Assembly (NCBI GenBank): GCA_016868875.1
Contig: VGFN01000048.1
Location: forward strand, 1-8,528
DNA: 8,528 nucleotides
Source: Bacteroidota bacterium
Lineage (GTDB): Bacteria; Bacteroidota; Bacteroidia; UBA7662
Direction: 5' to 3'
Positions 1 to 6,575 of the stretch are shown in pieces. The notes below the pieces were generated by a model that searched no databases, was not told the DNA's origin, and saw only the letters and a program-made list of their open reading frames with translations. Within the stretch, counting starts at the first letter, position 1. Each line of letters opens with the position of its first letter. A program made the position numbers and the translations under genes.

Positions 1-270
1 GCCGGAAGTTCTGTGGCTCCAGCCACCCCATTAATGGATCAAGCGAGCGTTGAAGAAGAAACAGCTGCAGTCCTTGTTAGCGAGGCGTCCGTTGAGGAGG
101 CCCCAATGGATGCAGCCCCAATGGATGAGTCTCCAATGGAGGCATCGGTAGCCGCCGAAGAATCCTCTTTGGAAGTCAATACCGATGATGCAGTCGCTGA
201 ATCAACATCCTCAGAGATTTCAGAGTCTGAGGAAGGGAAGGCAGCAGACGAGGATCGTAAGGAGGCCTAA
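1..270 (+). CDS. rplQ: C-terminal tail of probable ribosomal protein L17 (5' end outside window)
   Basis: The reading frame is open from the first base to a TAA at 268-270, so the gene starts upstream of the window. The visible 89 residues are low complexity, rich in Ala, Glu, Ser and Asp, with no folded-domain signature and no membrane segment. They contain repeated ASVEE and PMDxx units. Bacteroidota L17 proteins often carry an acidic Ala/Glu-rich extension after the conserved ribosomal core, and in Flavobacteriia rplQ is commonly followed by carA and eno, as here. The assignment rests on that context and composition, because no part of the L17 core is visible. L17 is a large-subunit protein near the peptide exit tunnel. 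Any other protein with an acidic disordered tail would look the same, so the name is moderately supported only. Confidence 0.6.
   Translation, partial: AGSSVAPATPLMDQASVEEETAAVLVSEASVEEAPMDAAPMDESPMEASVAAEESSLEVNTDDAVAESTSSEISESEEGKAADEDRKEA
103..147 (+). repeat. Three tandem 15-base units inside the acidic tail
   Basis: CCAATGGA occurs at 103-110, 118-125 and 133-140, exactly 15 bases apart, each beginning an imperfect 15-base unit. In frame these encode five-residue units PMDAA, PMDES and PMEAS. A related pair of ASVEE segments lies just upstream. The unit length is a multiple of three, so copy number can change without breaking the frame. Confidence 0.8.
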
Positions 271-353
271 GCCGTCTTTACAACGCTTCGTCCGCAATCT
301 GAGTTCCAATCAATATTTCGACTCCCTTCTTGGGAGAGGCGAATAAAACGGGC

Positions 354-370
354 CTTTGGGTGTATTTTTG
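354..370 (+). promoter_or_regulatory. Candidate Bacteroidota-type promoter (-7 box) upstream of carA
   Basis: TATTTTTG at 363-370 matches the Bacteroidota primary-sigma -7 consensus TAnnTTTG exactly. It is directly preceded by CTTTGGGTG at 354-362. I see no TTG/TTTG at the expected 17-23 base spacing, so the -33 half is missing or degenerate. Transcription from this box would start only a few bases before the carA ATG at 379, giving an almost leaderless message. The same nonamer and octamer recur upstream of the SAM hydrolase gene on the other strand. carA could also be read through from rplQ, since no strong terminator is visible in 271-378. Confidence 0.3.
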
Positions 371-378
371 GCTACACT

Positions 379-1512
379 ATGGTTTTTCATACCCCCACGC
401 CCGGAACCCTTGTACTGGCCGATGGGACCTGCTTTGAGGGTAAAATCATAGGGTCTGATCAGGGTTATAGCGGAGGTGAACTTTGCTTCAATACCGGGAT
501 GACCGGGTATCAGGAAATGTTTACCGACCCTTCCTACAAAGGGCAATTGTTGGTTCATAATTTTGTTCATTTGGGAAATTACGGGGCCTATGCCTCGGAT
601 ACGGAATCGTCACAGGTGCAGATCAGCGGGGTCATTGCGCGGAATTTTTCCAACAAGCACTCCAGGCTTATGGCGGATTCTTCATTGGCCGAATACATGG
701 TGGCCCAAGGGGTTATGGGAATTGAAGGGATCGATACTCGGGCGCTGGTTCGGCATATTCGGAGCCATGGGGCGATGAATGCTGTAATCGTTTCGGCCTC
801 AGCGGGTGAACATCGCTTGGAATTGGGAACCAAGGCTTTGGCTTCCTTGCCCACCATGTCCGGTTTGAATTTGGCACCGCAGGTGAGCACGCCAACCCCC
901 TACAGATTATTCCCTGAGCCCAAGGACGGATCTGAGGCTCAAACTCCTTTATACAGGGTAGCGGTGATGGATTACGGGGTCAAAAGAAATATGTTACAGC
1001 ATTTACGTCAGCGTGGCTGTGAACTTATGGTCTTCCCTTCGTCTTCCACCTTGGAGCAAATTTTGGATTATGCCCCCCACGGGGTCATGTTGTCCAACGG
1101 CCCGGGTGATCCGTCGGCCATGAATCAAGAAGTGCAGGTAGTGAAGGCGTTGGTGGAACGATTACCCGTTTTTGGGATTTGTTTGGGGCATCAACTTTTG
1201 GCTCGCGCAGCGGGGTTGGAGACCTTCAAAATGCATAACGGCCATCGAGGCTCCAACCACCCTGTTCGAAACCTACGACGTAACCACTCTGAAATTACAG
1301 CCCAGAACCATGGCTTTGCTGTTCAAATGGATGCCTTGGCAGATCATCCCCATGTGGAACTAACCCATGTTAACCTCAATGATCAAACGGTAGAGGGCAT
1401 TGCATGGAAAGATCGCCCAGCATTTTCCGTACAATACCATCCCGAGGCGAATCCTGGACCCCATGATTCTTTGTATCTCTTCGATGATTTCGTCCAAAGC
1501 ATGGCGCATTGA
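379..1512 (+). CDS. carA: Carbamoyl-phosphate synthase small (glutaminase) subunit
   Basis: CarA hydrolyses glutamine and channels ammonia to the large subunit CarB, which makes carbamoyl phosphate for pyrimidine and arginine synthesis in the cytoplasm. The 377 residues match the usual family length. The N-terminal CPSase small-chain domain spans about 8-140 (GMTGYQEMFTDPSYKGQ at 40-56, HLGNYG near 64-69, GIDTRALVRHIRSHGAMNAV at 117-136). A class I glutamine amidotransferase domain follows from about 193: LSNGPGDPS at 238-246, nucleophile elbow GICLGHQ with Cys268, and the His354/Glu356 pair in QYHPEANPGP. All catalytic triad residues are present. The ATG at 379 gives the normal N-terminus. 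No carB follows; eno begins 36 bases downstream. A split carA/carB arrangement is common in Bacteroidota, so CarB is expected elsewhere on the chromosome. Confidence 0.97.
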   Translation: MVFHTPTPGTLVLADGTCFEGKIIGSDQGYSGGELCFNTGMTGYQEMFTDPSYKGQLLVHNFVHLGNYGAYASDTESSQVQISGVIARNFSNKHSRLMADSSLAEYMVAQGVMGIEGIDTRALVRHIRSHGAMNAVIVSASAGEHRLELGTKALASLPTMSGLNLAPQVSTPTPYRLFPEPKDGSEAQTPLYRVAVMDYGVKRNMLQHLRQRGCELMVFPSSSTLEQILDYAPHGVMLSNGPGDPSAMNQEVQVVKALVERLPVFGICLGHQLLARAAGLETFKMHNGHRGSNHPVRNLRRNHSEITAQNHGFAVQMDALADHPHVELTHVNLNDQTVEGIAWKDRPAFSVQYHPEANPGPHDSLYLFDDFVQSMAH

Positions 1513-1548
1513 TCGATTATTTTATAAAACACTCAAAACTTTAGTATT

Positions 1549-2841
1549 ATGCCAATCATTGAGGACATTTTTGCCAGACAAATTTTGGATTCTCGAGGAA
1601 ACCCCACCATCGAAGTTGATGTGATTACTTCCGATGGCTGTACAGGCAGAGCCGCGGTACCGTCTGGTGCATCCACTGGTATGCACGAAGCAGTCGAGTT
1701 GCGAGATGGTGATTCTGCGGTTTACATGGGCAAAGGAGTCCTCAAAGCTGTAGAAAATGTTAATGAAATCATCGCTCCTGAACTTGAGGGTATTTCTGTT
1801 TACGAACAGCAGTCCATCGATCGGTTGATGATTGAATTGGATGGAACAGGAAACAAGTCTCGGTTGGGTGCGAATGCGATTTTAGGGGTCTCGTTGGCAT
1901 GCGCAAGGGCCGCCTCAGCATCGCTGGGGATGCCATTGTATCGTTATGTTGGAGGAATTCAGGGGAATTTGTTGCCTGTACCCATGATGAATATCCTGAA
2001 TGGGGGGGCACATGCCGATAATGGAATTGATTTCCAGGAATTTATGGTGATGCCGTTGGGGGCCTCCACCTTTTCAGAGGCCTTGAGAATGGGAACCGAA
2101 GTGTTTCATCATCTGAAGAAGGTATTGCACAGCCAAGGCCTCTCCACCAATGTGGGGGATGAGGGTGGTTTTGCTCCCAATATTCGTAACAATACCGAAG
2201 CCTTGGAGCTTGTGTTGAAGGCGATTGAGGCGGCAGGATATGTTCCAGGTTCTCAAATTGCCATTGCATTGGATGCGGCTTGTACCGAAATGTACGATGC
2301 TACAACGGGCTTGTACCGATTTCATAAATCGGGCGGTGAGACCATGGATTCCGCGGCCATGGTTGACTTTTGGGCCTCTTGGTGCGAGAAATACCCAATT
2401 TGTTCCATTGAAGATGGTTTAGCGGAAGACGATTGGCAAGGTTGGGGCTTATTGACCTCCAAGCTGGGTCAGCGAGTGCAGCTTGTAGGGGATGACTTGT
2501 TTGTGACCAATACGAAGAGACTTCGCAGGGGAATTGAATCGAGTGTTGCCAATTCCATTTTGGTGAAGGTAAACCAAATCGGCACCCTCACCGAAACCAT
2601 GGAAGCGGTTCAAGCGGCTACTTCGGCTTCTTATACCAGCATCATGAGCCACCGCTCCGGGGAAACTGAAGACAGCACGATCGCGGATTTGGCTGTAGGC
2701 CTTCGTACTGGGCAAATCAAAACAGGCTCTGCTTCGCGCTCAGATCGTATGTCCAAATACAACCAACTGCTGCGTATCGAAGAGGAACTTGGTGATTCAG
2801 CTCTTTTTGGGGCGGGCTCGTTCAAGTTTCGTCCCGCGTAG
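1549..2841 (+). CDS. eno: Enolase (phosphopyruvate hydratase)
   Basis: Enolase interconverts 2-phosphoglycerate and phosphoenolpyruvate in glycolysis and gluconeogenesis; it is cytoplasmic and Mg2+-dependent. The protein has 430 residues, the normal bacterial length. Visible hallmarks are the N-terminal ARQILDSRGNPTIEVDV (9-25), the mobile loop SGASTG (39-44), GDEGGFAPN with general acid/base Glu205, and the metal ligands Asp242, Glu288 (SIEDGLAEDDW) and Asp315 (VGDDLFVTN). Catalytic Lys340 lies in VKVNQIGT, and the signature SIMSHRSGETED is at 364-375. Numbering of the active site is by analogy with the E. coli enzyme. The ATG at 1549 gives the canonical start MPIIEDIFARQILDSRG. It lies 36 bases after carA, and an FtsB/DivIC-like gene follows 75 bases downstream, so co-transcription of the three is plausible. 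No promoter consensus was seen in the short upstream gap. Confidence 0.98.
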   Translation: MPIIEDIFARQILDSRGNPTIEVDVITSDGCTGRAAVPSGASTGMHEAVELRDGDSAVYMGKGVLKAVENVNEIIAPELEGISVYEQQSIDRLMIELDGTGNKSRLGANAILGVSLACARAASASLGMPLYRYVGGIQGNLLPVPMMNILNGGAHADNGIDFQEFMVMPLGASTFSEALRMGTEVFHHLKKVLHSQGLSTNVGDEGGFAPNIRNNTEALELVLKAIEAAGYVPGSQIAIALDAACTEMYDATTGLYRFHKSGGETMDSAAMVDFWASWCEKYPICSIEDGLAEDDWQGWGLLTSKLGQRVQLVGDDLFVTNTKRLRRGIESSVANSILVKVNQIGTLTETMEAVQAATSASYTSIMSHRSGETEDSTIADLAVGLRTGQIKTGSASRSDRMSKYNQLLRIEEELGDSALFGAGSFKFRPA

Positions 2842-2916
2842 GGGGAGAGATTTCCTATGGACTCGTTTAGGTGAATTAAAAAGCGTAATGGTCAGCCCAA
2901 TTTTTTCTTCCTAAAA

Positions 2917-3225
2917 ATGATTTTGGGTCGTTTAAAAATCATCTTGCGCAATCGTTATTTCTTGACCGGAATTGCCTTTGTGGTGTGGTTGGTCTTCTTG
3001 GATGATTACCATTATTGGGGCCAAAGGAAGACCGTGGACGACCTAAGAGCATTACAAGAACAGCAGCGGTATTACGACTCGTCGATACAGCTTATGAATC
3101 AAGAAAAGGCCGCCCTTGAATCGGACACCTTGCTTCTCGAAAGGCTAGCCCGCGAAAAATACCGGATGTACAAGCCCGGAGAATCTGTTTTTTGGTTTCC
3201 CGATTCAACGAATACGCAAGACTAA
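2917..3225 (+). CDS. FtsB/DivIC-family septum formation initiator protein
   Basis: This is a 102-residue bitopic membrane protein. A short basic N-terminus is followed by one hydrophobic segment at about 14-28 (FLTGIAFVVWLVF). An amphipathic, Glu/Gln-rich region likely to form a coiled coil runs from about 37 to 70, followed by the conserved LERLAREKYRMYKPGE at 74-89 and a short tail. This layout and the REKY-x-x-x-KPGE-x-VF end are typical of FtsB/DivIC proteins, which join the FtsQ-FtsL (DivIB-FtsL) subcomplex and help activate septal peptidoglycan synthesis. The predicted topology puts the coiled coil in the periplasm. Following eno parallels the eno-ftsB order in Proteobacteria. The ATG at 2917 is preceded by an AT-rich stretch with no Shine-Dalgarno sequence. 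FtsB versus DivIC naming cannot be settled from sequence alone. Confidence 0.88.
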   Translation: MILGRLKIILRNRYFLTGIAFVVWLVFLDDYHYWGQRKTVDDLRALQEQQRYYDSSIQLMNQEKAALESDTLLLERLAREKYRMYKPGESVFWFPDSTNTQD

Positions 3226-3232
3226 ACTTCCT

Positions 3233-3264
3233 GGCCAAAGAGGATTGAGCCTCTGTGAAAGGCC
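3233..3264. terminator. Weak two-tier hairpin in the convergent intergenic region
   Basis: AGAGG (3239-3243) pairs with CCTCT (3250-3254) around a 6-base loop, and GGCC at 3233-3236 can pair with GGCC at 3261-3264 outside it. It lies eight bases after the FtsB-like stop codon and between convergent genes, where a bidirectional terminator would be expected. There is no T-run on either strand and the two stems are separated by unpaired bases, so this is a tentative call. Confidence 0.2.
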
Positions 3265-3273
3265 CAAGTGCAA

Positions 3274-3414
3274 TTAAAACTGATTGCAGTATGAGTCCAT
3301 TTCGATGGTGTACGAGAAATTGTTCTGGTTGATGGTCTTGGTGGAGTCTAGGGTTTGACCATTGAAATACGTTCGAAACTTATAGGTACTTCCGAGATTA
3401 AGGCTTTTTGTAGA
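3274..3414 (-). pseudogene. Possible relic: startless 46-codon C-terminal coding fragment
   Basis: On the minus strand an open stretch runs from just after an in-frame TGA (3415-3417) to a TAA at 3274-3276. It encodes 46 residues, including LGSTYKFRTYFNGQTLDS and the end SYTIEMDSYCNQF. The alternating polar/aromatic pattern looks like a beta-rich extracellular protein, unlike random intergenic translation. The only ATG is at its 39th codon and there is no plausible GTG or TTG start, so it is not an intact gene. It sits downstream of the VWA gene stop, on the same strand. The 65 bases upstream of the TGA are not convincingly coding in any frame. I read it as the eroded 3' end of a lost gene; chance is the main alternative. 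I do not recognise the family. Confidence 0.3.
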
Positions 3415-3481
3415 TCAACCCCGTTGTTTATGTATTCTAATTAATCGTATGGTCTGTTGCTTGTTGCTGCTTTGTAATTAT

Positions 3482-5725
3482 TTATTTACCGCCCAAAGCA
3501 CGGTAAAGGAGCCATTCTAATCCCATAAAGCCCCACAGGATGATCCACAAAAGGGGCCATGAAGACCATTCGGTGAGTTGGGTGACCTGGTAGCTGCTGG
3601 GTTTGATCACAGGATTTTCGAGGATATGCTTTGCAAAATCCTCAACGGCATCGCTTAGAGCGGTCGATGGCCTGGAGCCGTTGGCAGAGTTTTTTGGAAT
3701 CTCGGCCTGGCGTGCCAAGCCCCCATGCAGGGCGGTGAGTTGATTCATCAAGGCCTGGTTGGCGAGTCCCGATCCGTACTCCAAATCGTATTGGCTAACG
3801 GCGAAAGTCCCCTTTCGAATCGCTGCGATTCCATTCCGGGTCAGGGTTGCGGTATATTGGTAGGTCCCCGGTACCCAGCGACCAGCGCTCAGGGAATAGC
3901 CCATGCCGGATGGGGTCATCGCTCCTTCGTACAGGACTTTGTTCTCGGAGGAGATTTGAAGTACCAATGGGGCGCTGTTCTCAAATTCACCGGAGGCATT
4001 GCGTGAACTTGCCTCAAAGACTACATTCTCGGTTTCGTTAAAGACAGCTTTGACGGGTTTGGCCTCAAAACGATCGCTTTCGCGACCGCTCAATAACAAC
4101 GAAACAGTTTGCAGAATCAAACGCTGATGGATGGCAAGGGGTAGATTATCGGAGCTTGTTTTGGATGACTCCACGGAAATCATGGAGGCCAAACGCCAAA
4201 GCCAAAGGCCCTCCCCCCAGAGGTAGGCCTTGGCTGGATTGCTTTGATAATCGATGGTCCACAAAGGCCTCTCAGAATTCACTGAGCCAATTTGTCGGTA
4301 CAAAAGGGTTTGATTTTGGGGGAAAGTCGAAGGGCCGGATACCCAAACGGTAAGCGGGGGCAATCTTCGTAACATTTGTTCATCCTGGGCGCTGATCGCA
4401 AAGGCATTCCAAGATTTATTCAAAGCAGGGGAAACGCTGATGGAGGATATTGATGCGTTTTGACTTTGAGCATTCCCTGGCCATGAGGCCCATTGGCTTC
4501 GAGGCCCCCCCAGGAACCAAAGTGGTTTTCCTTGCTTGTAAATTTGCTCTAACCATGGATTACGGGCAGGTCCTGCATCTACAGAGGGCCATTGATGCAG
4601 GATGTAGAGGTCCGCAAGGGCATCTTTGGCAGCTTGCTCAAGGCCTTGAAGTCCGTAACTCAATTCAACGCGATAATTCAGGGTTTCTTCCAACGTTTGT
4701 CGAAGCACCCCCAGATCGGGGTGAGGGGCCAGGGCTAGAATTTGAATGCGACGCAAGGTTTCCACGGCCTCCACATGGATCAGCCTTTCTTCGACTTGGT
4801 TGGGTAAGGGGTCCGCGCCAGACCCCTTGGAAAAACCTTCTAAGACACCTCTGACCTTGAAAGCATAAATTCCGGGTTTACCCACCGAGGCCTTGAGCTG
4901 AATCGTGGACGAAAATGGGGAGCTACCCGGGTTCACTTTGGCTTGGTCTGCAAGGGTTGTTTCTTGACCATTGCCCACGGAGGCAGCGGCGAGGCCCAGC
5001 GAGAGAAGCTCTAGCTTAAGCCCTATAGAACCCCTCAGTAGACCTTGAACTGTGGTCGCAATTTCAAAAGAGCTTTCGGCAGGGACTCGGATTGGTGCGG
5101 TAGGCGTCCCCATACTCCAATAAGGCTGGTTGGCTGAGGGCTGACCGCAGGTGAGCGTGTAAATCGGGGCTTTGTCCTTGTCCAGGAGGTACAAGGGGTC
5201 GGCGCCTTGATTGAATTGGCCATCACTGACCAAGACCCACGCCGAAACGGGGTTTTGACCCATTTGTTCATCCACCCATGATCTTAACCCATCCGGATTG
5301 GTGGCTGCGCCTTGAAATTTAAAGGAAGGTTGGCGGTCACTGCTCGTTGACCAGATGGAAGGGTAAGGAATGACCTCGTCTCCGAAGCCCAAAATTTCCA
5401 CTCGGTATTCCTTGCCCAATTTTTGACGGAGTTCTTGGCCAAAACTCAGCATGGCTGCAGGCCGTTGTCCGGTACGTTCCATGGATCGGCTTTGGTCCAA
5501 GGCAACTACAACCAAGGGCGGGTCCACCTGCCTTTCCATGCTCAGCCATTGAGGTTCAAAACACAAGAGTACGATAATGGTAACGGCCAAGGCCCGCAAT
5601 GTCCATAACAATACCCGCCAAAATCGCTGGATATCGGGCAGAGGGCGTTTCCCGTGCATTGTCCATGCGTAGCCCAATCCCACCAAGATGGCTAACGGAA
5701 TAACCCACCATGGGGATCCCCACAT
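3482..5725 (-). CDS. Large membrane-anchored von Willebrand factor A-domain protein
   Basis: With the ATG at 5725 the protein has 747 residues; an upstream TTG at 5749 would add eight. The internal ATG gives MWGSPWWVIPLAILVG, close to the short N-terminus of other proteins of this type, so I prefer it. Two hydrophobic segments (about 6-22 and 38-56) precede a VWA domain whose metal-ion-dependent adhesion site looks nearly complete: DQSRS with Asp77, Ser79 and Ser81, a possible Thr142, and Asp168 in LVSDGQFNQGADP. A beta-rich region follows. A section near 326-410 (RIQILALAPHPDLGVLRQTL, ADLYILHQWP, KPLWFLGG) resembles the glutamine-amidotransferase-like fold of related proteins but shows no catalytic Cys. 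A C-terminal membrane helix lies at about 721-741. It is last of three minus-strand genes, 54 bases after fabG. Its function is unknown; VWA domains usually mediate metal-dependent protein contacts. Confidence 0.82.
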   Translation of the reverse strand: MWGSPWWVIPLAILVGLGYAWTMHGKRPLPDIQRFWRVLLWTLRALAVTIIVLLCFEPQWLSMERQVDPPLVVVALDQSRSMERTGQRPAAMLSFGQELRQKLGKEYRVEILGFGDEVIPYPSIWSTSSDRQPSFKFQGAATNPDGLRSWVDEQMGQNPVSAWVLVSDGQFNQGADPLYLLDKDKAPIYTLTCGQPSANQPYWSMGTPTAPIRVPAESSFEIATTVQGLLRGSIGLKLELLSLGLAAASVGNGQETTLADQAKVNPGSSPFSSTIQLKASVGKPGIYAFKVRGVLEGFSKGSGADPLPNQVEERLIHVEAVETLRRIQILALAPHPDLGVLRQTLEETLNYRVELSYGLQGLEQAAKDALADLYILHQWPSVDAGPARNPWLEQIYKQGKPLWFLGGPRSQWASWPGNAQSQNASISSISVSPALNKSWNAFAISAQDEQMLRRLPPLTVWVSGPSTFPQNQTLLYRQIGSVNSERPLWTIDYQSNPAKAYLWGEGLWLWRLASMISVESSKTSSDNLPLAIHQRLILQTVSLLLSGRESDRFEAKPVKAVFNETENVVFEASSRNASGEFENSAPLVLQISSENKVLYEGAMTPSGMGYSLSAGRWVPGTYQYTATLTRNGIAAIRKGTFAVSQYDLEYGSGLANQALMNQLTALHGGLARQAEIPKNSANGSRPSTALSDAVEDFAKHILENPVIKPSSYQVTQLTEWSSWPLLWIILWGFMGLEWLLYRALGGK

Positions 5726-5779
5726 GAATTCTAAAGTTCCCAAAATCAACAGTTTAGAACAAAGATGGGGAATCTTCGC

Positions 5780-6532
5780 TTAGGAGGATTGCATGCCGCC
5801 GCAGACGTTCCAGCATTGCCCACTTACGTAGGATGCTGCATCCGAGGCCAAAAAAGCAACCACCTCGGCCACCTCTTCCACGGTTCCGGCACGACCCAAG
5901 GGGATGCGTTTGTTCCACTCTTCGGCCACTGCCGCATCCAATTGGCCGGTCATCTCGGTAAGGATAAAACCAGGGGCGATGGCATTGCATCGTATGTTGC
6001 GAGAACCAAGCTCTTTAGCCAAGGATTGGGTGAAGGCAATGACACCCGCTTTGGAGGCCGAATAATTGCTTTGCCCTGCATTACCGCTTCGACCGACGAC
6101 CGACGACAAATTGATGATGCTGCCACTACGGGCTTTCATCATGGGTTTGACGGCATGTTTGCAGATATTAAAAACCGATTTGAGGTTGTTGTCCATGACC
6201 TCATCCCATTGCGTTTCGGTCATGCGGAGGAGGAGCTGATCCCGGGTAATCCCTGCATTGTTGACCACAATATCCAAATGCCCAAAATCAGCAAGCACCG
6301 ATTCAATGAGCTGTTCCGCTTGCAGGTAATCGGAGGCATCGGAAGCGTAGGCCTTGGCTTGAACCCCCATGGCCACGAGTTCTTGCTGCAAATTCAGGGC
6401 CGCTTCTGCGGAGGATTTGTAGGTGAAGGCAAGGTGTGCCCCCTCTTGGGCGAGTTTCTTGGCTATCCCCATGCCTATGCCTCTGGAGGCACCCGTGACC
6501 AGGGCAACACGGTCTTGAAGTCGTCTTATCAT
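5780..6532 (-). CDS. fabG: 3-oxoacyl-[acyl-carrier-protein] reductase (short-chain dehydrogenase)
   Basis: FabG reduces 3-oxoacyl-ACP to 3-hydroxyacyl-ACP with NADPH in fatty-acid elongation, in the cytoplasm. The 250 residues match the family. The nucleotide-binding TGASRGIG is at 13-20 and NNAG at 91-94. The catalytic tetrad appears complete: Asn116 (DNNLKSVF), Ser144 (INLSSVVGRSG), Tyr157 and Lys161 (NYSASKAG). The substrate-side APGFILTEMT follows, and the end SGQCWNVCGGM has Cys where many FabG proteins have Asp, a change I also associate with Bacteroidota. It lies 43 bases after the SAM hydrolase-family gene and before the VWA gene, all on one strand. The ATG at 6532 gives the normal start, and a possible hairpin overlaps it. 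A general short-chain dehydrogenase with another substrate is less likely, because the match to classical FabG is close over the whole length. Confidence 0.92.
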   Translation of the reverse strand: MIRRLQDRVALVTGASRGIGMGIAKKLAQEGAHLAFTYKSSAEAALNLQQELVAMGVQAKAYASDASDYLQAEQLIESVLADFGHLDIVVNNAGITRDQLLLRMTETQWDEVMDNNLKSVFNICKHAVKPMMKARSGSIINLSSVVGRSGNAGQSNYSASKAGVIAFTQSLAKELGSRNIRCNAIAPGFILTEMTGQLDAAVAEEWNKRIPLGRAGTVEEVAEVVAFLASDAASYVSGQCWNVCGGMQSS

Positions 6533-6564
6533 GGCCCAAAGATAATCCTTTCAACGCAGGGCCA
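6532..6564 (-). promoter_or_regulatory. Possible hairpin covering the fabG start codon
   Basis: Read on the minus strand, TGGCCC (6564-6559) can pair with GGGCCA (6537-6532), whose final A is the first base of the fabG ATG. Inside it AAAG (6551-6548) pairs with CTTT (6541-6538) around the loop GATTAT. This gives ten base pairs with a seven-base bulge on the 5' side only. An AAAGGA sequence, similar to a Shine-Dalgarno site, lies at the inner stem and loop. The structure could modulate fabG translation within the operon mRNA, but no folding energy was computed. Confidence 0.3.
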
Positions 6565-6575
6565 AGGTTGATGAC

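Noticed and set aside
322..336. CTCCC-TTCTT-GGGAG hairpin between the L17 tail and carA as a terminator
   Set aside because: Only five base pairs and no T-run follows, so it is too weak to call a terminator or attenuator. The rest of 271-378 shows nothing beyond the -7 box.
2899..2913. T-rich run after eno as a terminator
   Set aside because: No GC-rich stem precedes it; it is more likely the AT-rich leader of the next gene.
4450..4854. A 134-codon plus-strand open frame opposite the VWA gene
   Set aside because: No family resemblance; it is explained as a shadow of the long minus-strand gene.
5760..5767. CATCTTTG on the minus strand as a separate promoter for the VWA gene
   Set aside because: One mismatch to TAnnTTTG and no TTG at 17-23 bases upstream; read-through from fabG is simpler.
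5765..6571. A 268-codon open frame on the plus strand opposite fabG
   Set aside because: It mirrors fabG almost exactly, has no recognisable motif, and fabG on the other strand has a complete catalytic set.
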